Shown: positions 1 to 8,072, counted from the stretch's first letter. The stretch: 22,824 nt of DNA from DATJHM01 sp035493895 (GCA_035493895.1 DATJHM010000254.1:1-22824); one strand, 5' to 3'. Numbers and translations: made by a program. Notes: generated from the letters alone by a model not told the origin.

Positions 1-239
1 CTTCGAGGGTGGGGAACTTCTGTCCCCCATTGCCAGGAACAATCCGGTTCCATTCAACACCACAGGGAGGAGGCGGGCTTGTCTCGCCCGGCCCCCCATT
101 AGCCCTCTCCAATAGCTCATCCTTTCTTCGGTTGATGCAGACTCTACGTGACATTGCAAACAAGCGGCGACTCTACGGGATTGATGGGAGATTCCCTTTA
201 TCCAGGTGACATTGGGGGGTACGGTGTGAGTCGAGACGG
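1..239. other. Non-coding left edge with two small GC hairpins
   Basis: No convincing gene is visible here. Two short GC-rich hairpins can be drawn, each with a 5-bp stem and a 7-nt loop: GGGGA (11-15) with TCCCC (23-27), and CGGGC (74-78) with GCCCG (86-90). Neither is followed by a T-run, so they are not standard terminators. A 66-residue reading frame runs through 9-209, but its low-complexity Gly/Pro/Ser composition looks like translated GC-rich intergenic DNA. The hairpins could belong to a dispersed intergenic repeat; that cannot be tested from one window. Confidence 0.4.
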
Positions 240-248
240 TGTTATAAT
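240..248 (+). promoter_or_regulatory. Extended -10 promoter of the gal operon
   Basis: TGTTATAAT is a perfect TATAAT hexamer with the TGn extension of extended -10 promoters. No good -35 hexamer lies 16-18 bp upstream, which fits an extended -10 promoter. Transcription would start near 255, leaving about 55 nt of leader before the GTG start at 309. Confidence 0.6.
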
Positions 249-308
249 GGAAGAAAAATTTAGCTGATCGGTTGGTTTCTGGTTGAAAGGGATGAAAGGG
301 ACAGGAGT

Positions 309-869
309 GTGTTTGCAGAAGAATTCTTAGTGTGCGATGCTGATTCGGCGTTGTGGCAGGATGCACGTTCGCTGCTCAACATCGCGCTCAATCTTGAACA
401 GCAGGATGAGCAGTATCGCTGGCATGGCTGGCAGAAACAGCATATAGCAGCATTTTTGCAAGGGCTACCTCCCCATTGTACGTTACTGGTCGGGGTATGG
501 GAGACGGACGCGTCTGCTCATGAGGAGGAGTTAGGGCAGGAGCGTCTGCTGCTGGGCATTATTTGCGAGGTGGTGAAGGGCGAGATTTGCTCGGTTCGCA
601 CATTTGAGGCGCTTAGCGATCCGAATCTGCCAGCTATCGAGGCATTGGAGCCTGGATTTGAACACGCGCGCGAACTGTTACGCGTCACGAAGATGCAGGT
701 TGCCCCAGTTGCCTGGGCTATTTTTACGGATCAGACGACCTGGCAGGAATGGCTTTTGGCCGAAAGCGCAGATGAACAGATCTTTGATAAAGGTGAATTG
801 CTTGCGTCGCTTGCTCGCCAGGGGCGTTGCGTGCTGATGGGGAGCCGGGCAATGCATCATCATGTGTAA
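309..869 (+). CDS. Hypothetical protein, first gene of the gal operon
   Basis: This 186-residue protein belongs to no family I recognise. It starts with GTG at 309; AAAGGGA at 296-302 gives a plausible ribosome site, and no ATG is available in frame upstream. The protein is soluble-looking, acidic and rich in Trp and Glu, with no signal peptide or membrane segment. It has a helical N-terminal stretch (about residues 15-55), a likely strand-rich centre (about 58-95, containing LLVGVW and LLLGIICEV), and a second helical half. It ends 9 bp before galT, directly downstream of the gal promoter, so it is almost certainly co-transcribed with galT and galK. A role in galactose or sugar-phosphate metabolism or its control is inferred from position only. 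Confidence 0.75.
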   Translation: MFAEEFLVCDADSALWQDARSLLNIALNLEQQDEQYRWHGWQKQHIAAFLQGLPPHCTLLVGVWETDASAHEEELGQERLLLGIICEVVKGEICSVRTFEALSDPNLPAIEALEPGFEHARELLRVTKMQVAPVAWAIFTDQTTWQEWLLAESADEQIFDKGELLASLARQGRCVLMGSRAMHHHV

Positions 870-878
870 ATAGAGGCT

Positions 879-1793
879 ATGATGGAACAGAAAACGCCAT
901 TAATCTGGAATCCTATTTTACGTCAATATCTTGTCAATGCGCCGCACCGTATGAGTCGGCGTGAAGGAACGAATAGTTGCCCTTTCTGCGCGGATATCGA
1001 AGAGGGGCGTGTTGGGCCGGATACGCAGGTCTGGCTGCACCCGAACGATTTCCCTCCGCTGGCTCCTCCCGTAGGTGAGGCCTATGTGGTGATTTATCAT
1101 CGAGATCATCAGCGGACATTTACGCAATTAAGCGTCGATGAAGTATTTGCCGTTACAAAGCTCTGGCGCGACCTGTATCGTGATCTCTCTTCGCGCTACC
1201 CGGCCGTGATGACGTTCGAGAACAGCGGGGAAGCGATCGGACAGACACAGTATCACCCGCATGGGCAAACCTATGGCGTCTCCGTGCTGCCTCCGATTTT
1301 AGAGCGCAAGCTAGAGACCGTCTTGCAGGATGATGCGTCCAGCCTGGGCTGTCCGTTTTGTCGTGTGCGTACAGAATTGAGTGGAGGGGAGCACGAGGTT
1401 GCGACAAATGCAACCTGGCAGGCTTTTTTGCCGCCCTACGTGCGCTATCCCTACGAGACCCATCTGTATCCGCAGCGTCACGCGGCGAATATTGCATTGA
1501 TGAACGATGATGAGTTGCGCGATCTTGCCGAAATGTTATTGACAGTGATTCGTGGCCACAATAATTTATTTGACGGAGCGATGGCTCCGATGCCATATCT
1601 GCTGGGCCTGCACCAACATGCCGATGAGCGTTTCCACTTTCATGTTGAGATTCTGGCCATTGGTCGGGCCCCAGGGAAATTAAAATTTGCCGCCTCCTCA
1701 GAATCGATCTGGGGACTCTGGACAAACGATTCCAGTCCTGCCCAGAAAGCGCAGGAGTTACGTGAGGCTATTGCCGGGGAGAAGACTCGATGA
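879..1793 (+). CDS. galT: Galactose-1-phosphate uridylyltransferase
   Basis: GalT exchanges UMP between UDP-glucose and galactose-1-phosphate, the second Leloir step, in the cytosol. The HIT-superfamily active-site motif HPHGQ lies at residues 126-130, preceded by FENSGEAIG as in GalT proteins; the second His of the motif is the nucleotidylated residue by family knowledge. Two CPFC pairs (34-37 and 158-161) match the metal-binding half-sites of metal-containing GalT enzymes. RFHFHVE (251-257) is the C-terminal His cluster. At 304 residues it is slightly shorter than the E. coli enzyme. Two start codons are adjacent (879 and 882); AGAGG at 872-876 is better spaced for the second. The stop overlaps the galK start in an ATGA, showing translational coupling. 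Confidence 0.95.
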   Translation: MMEQKTPLIWNPILRQYLVNAPHRMSRREGTNSCPFCADIEEGRVGPDTQVWLHPNDFPPLAPPVGEAYVVIYHRDHQRTFTQLSVDEVFAVTKLWRDLYRDLSSRYPAVMTFENSGEAIGQTQYHPHGQTYGVSVLPPILERKLETVLQDDASSLGCPFCRVRTELSGGEHEVATNATWQAFLPPYVRYPYETHLYPQRHAANIALMNDDELRDLAEMLLTVIRGHNNLFDGAMAPMPYLLGLHQHADERFHFHVEILAIGRAPGKLKFAASSESIWGLWTNDSSPAQKAQELREAIAGEKTR

Positions 1794-3061
1794 CGACACT
1801 ATTGCCACCGGTCAATGAGGTATTGGGGCAATTTTCCCAGATTTTCCCAGATGGTGTGAGCTATACCGGTCCTCTGGGCGTTGCGTGGGCTCCGGGACGC
1901 GTGAATTATATTGGCGAGCACACTGATTATAACGATGGTTTCGTGCTTCCGCTGGCCGTGGATCGTGTTGCGGCATTTGCCGGTCGCATGCGCGATGATG
2001 GCATCGTGCGGCTCTGGTCCACGCACTTTCACGAGCGAGCACAGTTTACGCTGGCAGGTTTGCCGGATAATTTTGAGCAGCAACGTAGTCCTTTGCCCGG
2101 TTGGGCGCGCTATGTGCTGGGAGTGGCCAGCGAATTATTGCGGGATGGACTCGTGCTCAATGGCTTTGATGCCGTCGTAGGAGGCGATGTTCCTCTGGGT
2201 GGGGGGATGAGTTCTTCGGCGGCATTAGAGGTCGCCACCGTCCAGGCTTTTTCGTTCTTTTCGGCTGGTCGGTTCACGGTTGCTGAAGAGGGGGCCACGA
2301 AAACACCTATGGAAGTCGCCGCCTGCTGTCAGCGTGCAGAGCATGTCGCTTCGGGATTGCGTAGCGGTATTCTCGATCAGGCCGCCTCGTGTCTGGGACG
2401 TCCCGAAAAGGCGATTTTGCTGGATTGCCGTTCGTTTGAGCATCGTTATATTCCGTTTTCCGCGCCTGAGCTCTCACTTGTCGTGATCGATACCAACGCC
2501 CGTCGTGAACTGGCAAATACAGCGTATAACGAGCGTCGTCAGCAGTGTGAGCAGACAACGGCTCTGGTGCGCGATCTGATTGCGCAATATGAGCCGGGAA
2601 CTGATGTGCAGTATATCAAAGCGCTACGAGATATTACGCCGGAACAATTTGCGCGCTATAAAGAGCACTTACCCGCGCTTCTCAGCAAGCGAGCTGGATA
2701 TGTGATTGCGGAGAATGAGCGCGTGCATCAGGTCGTGCGGCTGCTGGAGAAGGGCGATATTGAGGCCACCGGAACGATTCTGTATGCGGGACATGCAGCG
2801 TTGCGGGATGAGTATGAAGTAAGCTGCATGGAGTTGGATGCGCTGGTTGAGATCGTACGCCCGGTCCCGGGAGTGCTGGGGGCGCGCATGATGGGGGGAG
2901 GCTTTGGTGGCTGCACGATTAATCTGGTACGCACCGAGGCGGTTGCGGCACTGCGTCAGGCGGTTGAAGAGCACTACCCGAAACGCACTGGACGTCAGGC
3001 GAACATTGATATCTGTCGTGCCGCAGCCGGTCCCGGGCAGGCAACGGTTCAGGCATTATAA
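1790..3061 (+). CDS. galK: Galactokinase
   Basis: GalK is a GHMP-family kinase that phosphorylates alpha-D-galactose to galactose-1-phosphate with ATP, making the substrate of the adjacent GalT. All signature motifs are visible: the galactokinase signature GRVNYIGEHTDYNDG (36-50), the ATP-binding GHMP loop PLGGGMSSSAALE (135-147), the catalytic-base region GILDQAA with Asp196, and the third motif MMGGGFGGC (367-375). The length of 423 residues is normal to slightly long; residues 160-175 look like a small insert compared with shorter bacterial enzymes. The ATG overlaps the galT stop by 4 bp. The last 6 bp overlap the 3' end of the convergent O-methyltransferase gene, so there is no space for a separate terminator. 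Confidence 0.96.
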   Translation: MTTLLPPVNEVLGQFSQIFPDGVSYTGPLGVAWAPGRVNYIGEHTDYNDGFVLPLAVDRVAAFAGRMRDDGIVRLWSTHFHERAQFTLAGLPDNFEQQRSPLPGWARYVLGVASELLRDGLVLNGFDAVVGGDVPLGGGMSSSAALEVATVQAFSFFSAGRFTVAEEGATKTPMEVAACCQRAEHVASGLRSGILDQAASCLGRPEKAILLDCRSFEHRYIPFSAPELSLVVIDTNARRELANTAYNERRQQCEQTTALVRDLIAQYEPGTDVQYIKALRDITPEQFARYKEHLPALLSKRAGYVIAENERVHQVVRLLEKGDIEATGTILYAGHAALRDEYEVSCMELDALVEIVRPVPGVLGARMMGGGFGGCTINLVRTEAVAALRQAVEEHYPKRTGRQANIDICRAAAGPGQATVQAL

Positions 3062-3646
3062 GCTGGAGCGGTATGCGATACTCAAGCCTTTGCCGATCGG
3101 GACAACCATGCGCTCGAAGTGTGGCAGGGTCTCCAGGGCTTGCAAGTAGCCCGCGATTTCGTGGGGATGAGAGAGCACATTGTCGGCGAGAATGAGCACA
3201 TCCGATGTGAGTTTGGGGAGCAACAGGGATAACTGCGCGGGGGCGCTATAACGATCGGCGTCGAAGAACACGCAATCAAAGGGGCCGGGCAAGCCAGCGA
3301 CAATCTCTGTTGCATCGCCACAGTAAAGATCAACCCTCTCACGCAGCCCGGCCTGGCGTAGATTGGCATCGGCCAATGCCTGCTTTTGTGCGCTGCGATC
3401 GACGCTGGCCATGTGTCCGCCGGTTGTAGACAACGCCCATGCGAGCCAGATGGTACTGTAACCGTTAGAGGTACCAATCTCAAGCAAGCGTGTGCGCTGG
3501 CTGCTGCGAAGCAACATATGGAGAAACTGCGCCGTTTCTGGTTCCAGGTTCAGCATCTTCTGACTGTGCTCCTGCTCCTGAGCATCATGTTGTTGTCCTG
3601 TCTGGCTTAAACTGCTTAAAAAAGCACGAATAGTAGCATCATTCAT
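3056..3646 (-). CDS. Class I SAM-dependent O-methyltransferase
   Basis: This 196-residue protein has the fold and motifs of the small caffeoyl-CoA/catechol O-methyltransferase family, which methylates hydroxyl groups of small molecules with S-adenosylmethionine. Motif I is LLEIGTSNGYS (54-64), the acidic end of strand 2 is SVDR (81-84), the metal-site-like FFDADR lies at 127-132, and LADNVLS (153-159) is the next metal-binding motif of the family. The substrate is unknown. It lies 49 bp downstream of the kinase/FHA gene on the same strand, so the two may be co-transcribed. The ribosome site before the ATG is weak (AGTGAAGAA). Its stop lies inside the galK stop region, a 6-bp convergent overlap. 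Confidence 0.88.
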   Translation of the reverse strand: MNDATIRAFLSSLSQTGQQHDAQEQEHSQKMLNLEPETAQFLHMLLRSSQRTRLLEIGTSNGYSTIWLAWALSTTGGHMASVDRSAQKQALADANLRQAGLRERVDLYCGDATEIVAGLPGPFDCVFFDADRYSAPAQLSLLLPKLTSDVLILADNVLSHPHEIAGYLQALETLPHFERMVVPIGKGLSIAYRSSL

Positions 3647-3695
3647 AGATTTTCTTCACTCTCGCTTTTTTCTTCACGATAATATATTTGGGCAG

Positions 3696-5474
3696 TTAGA
3701 TCTGCGCATTCTGCGGCGTTTGTGTGCGAGCCTCCTGCGTTGGCGAGGCGCAGAAAACAAGTTTGTATTGGCCGATACTGATCTGGTCACCCTCTTGCAG
3801 AGGCCAGTGTTGCTCATTGAGAAGCTGTTGCCCATTCACGCTTGTTCCATAGGCGCTGCGTCGATCACTGAGAATATAGCGTTCATCGCGTTTCTGGAGG
3901 AGCGCATGATGGCGAGAGGTGAAAGGATCGTAATCGAGCAAAATGTCGCTTGAACCGGCGCGCCCGATCGTCATCTCCTCGCGATCAATGATCACCTCGT
4001 AAGGCGTTTCTGCATAGGGTGAGGTGATGATGAAGTGGGGATGAGAGGGTATGGGGGATGGGGCAGCCTCTGCTACCTCTGGATCGATCGCTGTGACATC
4101 AAGTGGCTCATCGACGGGAAGATCTTGTGGCGAATCGGTGACGGCTGGTGGCTCATCGACGGAAGGTTCTTGTGGCGAATCGGCGGGGTCTGGCAGAGAA
4201 GTGACAGGATGTTCAACGAGGGCTTCAGCGGCATCTGGTACTGTATTGATGGGCGGGTCCTGTTGAATTTCGGCGGTATCTGCTGGTTGTGAGATCTCTG
4301 GTAGCGATTGGGGTTGTGAGGCAGAGAGGAACTCGTTTTGAGCGGCTGGTGCAGATTCTACGGGTGCGGATTCAGGATCAGGATCAGGATCAGGGATGTC
4401 GATCGGCGCGAATAGAGGTTCTGCTGCGAGATCTGCAATCTCAAGGTCGCTGATATGTCCATTCGCCTCCTGTACTTCGATTGGATTCAGACTGGTCAGT
4501 ACAGGAGTGGTCTCCTCCAGAACTTCAGAGGAAGGTTCTGCAATTTCGAGATTGTTCGTATGTCCATTGCTCTCCTGTTTCCAGGCTGGAAGCACGCTGG
4601 GTAGCTCAGGGTCAGTCTCCTCCTCGGGTGCTGGCGGTTGATCGGCCTGTTGCAATGCGTCTGCGAAAGCCTGTAGTGAAGGGAAGCGATCTTCTATCGA
4701 CGTACTCAAGGCGCGCTGGACAACTTGCGCCAGTTCCTGGGGGACCAGTGGATTGTGTGTAGAGAGAGGAAGCGGCGTTGTATGTAGTTTTTGCTGCTTG
4801 ATCTCCTCAGGTGAGCCCAGAAATGGTGGGCAAGCGGCCAGCCAGTAATAGAGAAGAGAAGCCAGAGCATATTGATCGCTGGCCGCAGTCATGCGTTTGT
4901 AAAATTGTTCAGGTGCGGCCGTAATGGGCAAATGCGTCATAACGGGATGGCCATAGCGGCGTACAAAGTGTGCCAGACTTGCATCGGCCAGCAAGAATTG
5001 TGTCGTCGGGGAAGTGGAATGTGCAGGATCGTGCTGAATCAGAATGTTTGCCAGCGTCAGTGCGCCGTGGAAGAAGCCGTTATAGTGGAGATAAGAGAGT
5101 GGTTGCGTGAGCTGTACCGTGTAGTGAATCGCATCCTCAATGGGAAGTGGTGGTGAGAACCACGTTCGTCCCTCTGGACCGAGAAGGGAGCCGAGTGGCG
5201 TGTATTTGTGGGCCAGATAGAGTTGTCTATCAACATCACTATAGTCGAGGATACTGGCGATTCCGGGATGATTGAGGAGGCTCATCGTTTGCATTTCGCG
5301 AAAAAACTGACGGCGGGTCGCATCTGGTAGCGTGGACCAGGGGTGAATCAGCTTGAGTGTTACCGTGCGTTGGAGCAAGGTATCCTGAGCTTCATAGCTC
5401 TCGCCTGAGATACCCATCCCTAGCTTGCGAACGATCTGATAACGGTCAAATCGTTGTCCAACATCTAATTGCAT
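3696..5474 (-). CDS. Kinase-like (probable pseudokinase) protein with C-terminal FHA domain
   Basis: This 592-residue protein has a Ser/Thr-kinase fold (about 11-275), a long acidic Pro/Glu/Asp-rich linker (about 280-478), and a forkhead-associated phosphothreonine-binding domain (about 481-575). Kinase landmarks are the glycine loop LGMGISGESY (18-27), Lys41, Glu60, APEQ (187-190), Asp200 and Arg263. The catalytic loop, however, reads HGALTLAN (136-143): the HRD aspartate is Ala138 and the usual Lys is Thr140. DFG is DAS (164-166). It is therefore predicted to bind nucleotide at most. The FHA domain is intact: GR (504-505), SRHH (520-523), YGTSVNG (542-548). No membrane segment is seen, so it should be cytosolic. 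The linker carries internal repeats. It is probably a phospho-dependent scaffold; its partner is unknown. Confidence 0.88.
   Translation of the reverse strand: MQLDVGQRFDRYQIVRKLGMGISGESYEAQDTLLQRTVTLKLIHPWSTLPDATRRQFFREMQTMSLLNHPGIASILDYSDVDRQLYLAHKYTPLGSLLGPEGRTWFSPPLPIEDAIHYTVQLTQPLSYLHYNGFFHGALTLANILIQHDPAHSTSPTTQFLLADASLAHFVRRYGHPVMTHLPITAAPEQFYKRMTAASDQYALASLLYYWLAACPPFLGSPEEIKQQKLHTTPLPLSTHNPLVPQELAQVVQRALSTSIEDRFPSLQAFADALQQADQPPAPEEETDPELPSVLPAWKQESNGHTNNLEIAEPSSEVLEETTPVLTSLNPIEVQEANGHISDLEIADLAAEPLFAPIDIPDPDPDPESAPVESAPAAQNEFLSASQPQSLPEISQPADTAEIQQDPPINTVPDAAEALVEHPVTSLPDPADSPQEPSVDEPPAVTDSPQDLPVDEPLDVTAIDPEVAEAAPSPIPSHPHFIITSPYAETPYEVIIDREEMTIGRAGSSDILLDYDPFTSRHHALLQKRDERYILSDRRSAYGTSVNGQQLLNEQHWPLQEGDQISIGQYKLVFCASPTQEARTQTPQNAQI
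4104..4183. repeat. Tandem 45-bp coding repeat in the kinase/FHA linker
   Basis: Two diverged copies of a unit starting TGGCTCATCGACGG begin at 4104 and 4149, a 45-bp period. On the minus strand each encodes 15 residues of the pattern DSPQ..(S/P)VDEP..VT. The period is a multiple of three, so copy-number change keeps the frame. Confidence 0.75.
4432..4577. repeat. Two dispersed 41-bp copies in the kinase/FHA linker
   Basis: A 41-bp segment at 4432-4472 recurs in diverged form at 4537-4577. The offset is 105 bp, exactly 35 codons. Both copies encode a NGH....LEIA motif on the minus strand. Together with the nearby GGATCA triplication at about 4372-4395, which encodes alternating Pro-Asp, this shows that the linker grew by in-frame duplication. 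Confidence 0.7.
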
Positions 5475-5518
5475 ACAACATACTCTCTTTCGGGTTCAAC
5501 CTTGACCAGCGCCCCTTT

Positions 5519-5527
5519 ATTGTAGCA
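5519..5527 (-). promoter_or_regulatory. Extended -10 promoter of the kinase/FHA gene
   Basis: Read on the minus strand this is TGCTACAAT, a one-mismatch -10 hexamer with the TGn extension, 45 bp upstream of the ATG at 5474. AGAGAG shortly before the start is the likely ribosome site. No clear -35 is visible. Confidence 0.5.
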
Positions 5528-5577
5528 TATTCCGTTGTCGTGCAGTAGTAGCGAAAATGACCGTTACAAACAATCTT

Positions 5578-6258
5578 TCATTGTTGTTTCACGCAGCGCG
5601 AGCGAACATAGTGCCTGATCACGAAAATGGCGACACCGAGCACGATCAAACTGCCGAGCGACCAGCTGATGATAGCCGCGAGATGTTCAACTCTGGCGAA
5701 GTTATCGTGAAAGATGCGCCCGGCAAAGTAGCCGAGGAGCCCGTAGAGAACGGCCCAGAGAATGCCGCCGAGCATATTATAGAAAAAGAAAGTTTTCCAG
5801 TGCATCTGATGAACACCGGCTAGGAAAGCGGCCCAGGCACGGAGCACAGCGATGAAACGTCCGAGAAAGACCGTTTTATTGCCGTGCTTGCTAAAGAACT
5901 GTTCGGCGCGTTCCATATGTTCTGGTTTCACAAACAGATAGCGGCCATAGCGTGTCAGAAAGGCCTTTCCGCCCGAGCGTCCAACGGAGAAGCCAATATT
6001 ATCGCCGATAATTGCACCCAGGGCAGCGGCAATGATAATGAGCACAATGGACATCTGATGATCGATAGCCGCATAAAATGCAGCCAGTAAGAGCATCGTC
6101 TCGCCCGGGAACGGGATGCCGGAGCTTTCGATCATCACAAACAGAGCGACGCCGGGATAGCCGAGCGTTTGTAGTGCCTGCTGAAGTATTTGAAACACAT
6201 CTATGTGCGTCAGTGATGGGACGGGCAAGAGGGTCGTAAACCGCTGCCATATGTGCAT
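5578..6258 (-). CDS. DedA family (SNARE-associated/VTT domain) membrane protein
   Basis: This is a 226-residue integral membrane protein of the DedA/VTT family, whose members are implicated in flipping undecaprenyl phosphate or phospholipids and in envelope integrity. Family marks are a membrane-embedded glutamate with FPGE (about 44-53), GDNIGFSVGR (85-94), and FLGRFIAVLRAWAAFLAG (131-148) with the two conserved arginines. Four to five hydrophobic segments cover most of the length. The start at 6258 is chosen because AAGGAG lies just upstream; an ATG 27 bp further upstream has no such site. It is divergent from the membrane glycosyltransferase gene. A polyprenyl-phosphate flippase role would fit the lipid-linked glycosyltransferases nearby, but that is inference. 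Confidence 0.92.
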   Translation of the reverse strand: MHIWQRFTTLLPVPSLTHIDVFQILQQALQTLGYPGVALFVMIESSGIPFPGETMLLLAAFYAAIDHQMSIVLIIIAAALGAIIGDNIGFSVGRSGGKAFLTRYGRYLFVKPEHMERAEQFFSKHGNKTVFLGRFIAVLRAWAAFLAGVHQMHWKTFFFYNMLGGILWAVLYGLLGYFAGRIFHDNFARVEHLAAIISWSLGSLIVLGVAIFVIRHYVRSRCVKQQ

Positions 6259-6482
6259 AGAAAATCTCCTTGTCGTCGGCATCATTGAATGATCCAGGAA
6301 TAGTTTTTGTAGTATCAGTGTTAATTACGCATCGGTATCTGGTCAGGTTGAAGAGAGAAGAGAGTGAATGTGTAAAAGCGTATAGGAATGCGATCGTATT
6401 TCGAGCAATTGCATTGATATTCAATTCGATACACGTTGATATATGTGATAATACCAAAAAGGCATATTCATAACAGTTTGCA

Positions 6483-6512
6483 TTGACAGCTCTGGTCTCC
6501 TCTTTCTATACT
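6483..6512 (+). promoter_or_regulatory. Sigma-70-type promoter of the GT87-like gene
   Basis: A perfect -35 TTGACA (6483-6488) is separated by 18 bp from TATACT (6507-6512). The start codon follows 44 bp downstream. This is the closest match to the full two-box consensus that I found in the window. The divergent DedA gene shares this 298-bp AT-rich intergenic region, but I see no clear promoter for it. Confidence 0.75.
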
Positions 6513-6556
6513 AGGGCGGACATCTGTTAAAGTATTACGAGGTCGGGATAGAGATC

Positions 6557-8044
6557 ATGAATGTGAAAACGCAGGGAACAGAAAAGCGTGAAAATAAAAT
6601 AATGATAAAAAGAGCAACGGTACTCTGGATTCTTCTGGATGTCGCTGTGTTGATCATCATGGGCGTGTTATTATTCTGGGGGGCGGCATGGCGACCAGAT
6701 GCACAGCGCGCGAATAGTGAGAGCTGGCAGGTGTTTCGTCCCTATACGGATGTGGCGAAATATCAGTGTTATGTTGCGGCCTTTATGCATGGGTTGCCAG
6801 GTCTGAAGCCATTTTCCCCTGAGCAGTGTAGCTTTATCACCAATCCCGACCCCTCCATCAAGTACATCAACCAGACCCAGATTTTAACGGAAATGCAGAA
6901 GTATCATCTTCCTGGAGCGCTTATTCAGCTGGTTCAGAAACAAAATCCCAACGAGCCGCTGCATTCTTTGCCGCGTGAATATCCTTTATTGACGCTGGTG
7001 CCTTTCAGTCTGAGCGCGATTGGGCCCGGGAATATGTATCAGGTGCGGTATGCATTTTTGATGGAACTCGTTGTGGCGATCACGTACATCTTGCTGGCCT
7101 GTTTCCGTTCGCGAAAAGCGGCGATAGTGGCAGTACTTTATATTGTAGCAGGAGGTTGGGCGACAGCGGCGGGTCGCTTTGATCTTGTGCCCGCCTTCCT
7201 GACGCTGGTCGCGCTCATTTTTGCCACGCGGAAGCACTGGAACTGGGCTTTTGCTTTTCTGGCGCTGGCGACCATGGCGAAATATTATCCGGCTATCCTC
7301 TTGATTCCTTTTCTGCTGGCGCAACAATTTGCGATCTCGGAGAGATGGTATGCCTGGCGACGCTGGCTCCCGCTGGCAGTGTACGTGGTCATCTGCGGGG
7401 TGTTGACGTGTATTTCGCTTCTTCTCAGTGTCGAAGGAACGTTAGGCACATTAAGCTATTTTAGTAATAGACCGGTGCAAGTAGAATCGATGGCCTCCTC
7501 GCTGATCTGGGTTGCCAGCCATTTTGGCTTCCCCATCCAGGGTTTTGAAAAGACGTATGGCTCGCTCAATGTCTTCAGTCCCCTCTCGAAAGACGTCTCA
7601 CTGCTGGCAAGCGTGGGTTTTGCGGCGGGTATTTTGTACACCTACTGGCTACAATGGCGGCGAAAAATCGATCTGGGATTGTCCTGCGTACTGATCTTGC
7701 TTATTGTGCTTCTCACGGGCAAGGTATTCAGTCCGCAATATCTGCTCTGGGTGGCACCGCTGGTCGCGTTTGTAGGGGAGGCTGATTGGCGCTGGTTGCT
7801 CTCCTGGGGCCTGATCAGTCTGCTGACGACGTGGGACTATCCGATCATTTACGATATGGTCAAGGTGCTCGATCAGGTACCCTATCTCTCCCTGTTTTAC
7901 CCGGTAGTTACGATCCGCAATCTGCTCCTGCTGGGCCTTGTGGTGGTATTGCTCTGTATAGCAACCTTTCGACGGCGTATCGTGACCCATGAGCCTGTGG
8001 TGGTTGAACCGGGGCCGTCACCTGTAGCACTGGCGCAACAGTAG
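6557..8044 (+). CDS. Polytopic membrane glycosyltransferase, GT87 (DUF2029)-like
   Basis: This 495-residue protein has about ten to twelve hydrophobic segments and an extracytoplasmic loop after the first one, the plan of GT-C enzymes that transfer mannose or another hexose from a polyprenyl-phosphate donor. Asp65 in the loop motif TDVAKYQCY sits where GT-C enzymes carry the catalytic acidic residue, and REYPLLTLVPF (140-150) resembles the conserved Y-P loop of the GT87 family. ATG at 6557 is used here; an in-frame ATG at 6602, just before the first membrane helix, is a possible alternative. It has its own strong promoter and a terminator just downstream, so it is probably monocistronic. Donor and acceptor are unknown. 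Confidence 0.8.
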   Translation: MNVKTQGTEKRENKIMIKRATVLWILLDVAVLIIMGVLLFWGAAWRPDAQRANSESWQVFRPYTDVAKYQCYVAAFMHGLPGLKPFSPEQCSFITNPDPSIKYINQTQILTEMQKYHLPGALIQLVQKQNPNEPLHSLPREYPLLTLVPFSLSAIGPGNMYQVRYAFLMELVVAITYILLACFRSRKAAIVAVLYIVAGGWATAAGRFDLVPAFLTLVALIFATRKHWNWAFAFLALATMAKYYPAILLIPFLLAQQFAISERWYAWRRWLPLAVYVVICGVLTCISLLLSVEGTLGTLSYFSNRPVQVESMASSLIWVASHFGFPIQGFEKTYGSLNVFSPLSKDVSLLASVGFAAGILYTYWLQWRRKIDLGLSCVLILLIVLLTGKVFSPQYLLWVAPLVAFVGEADWRWLLSWGLISLLTTWDYPIIYDMVKVLDQVPYLSLFYPVVTIRNLLLLGLVVVLLCIATFRRRIVTHEPVVVEPGPSPVALAQQ

Positions 8045-8050
8045 GTATGG

Positions 8051-8072
8051 AACGGGCATGATGCCGTTTTTA
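8051..8072 (+). terminator. Rho-independent terminator of the GT87-like gene
   Basis: AACGG (8051-8055) pairs with CCGTT (8064-8068), with two more inner pairs around one bulged G. It is followed by a five-T run (8067-8071). It starts 6 bp after the glycosyltransferase stop. Confidence 0.65.

Noticed and set aside
9..209. 66-residue reading frame at the left edge
   Set aside because: Low-complexity Gly/Pro/Ser composition from GC-rich hairpin DNA, no ribosome site, no family resemblance.
1153..1725. 190-residue frame antisense to galT
   Set aside because: Lies wholly inside galT, is rich in Arg/Ser/His as expected from an antisense shadow, and galT is certain.
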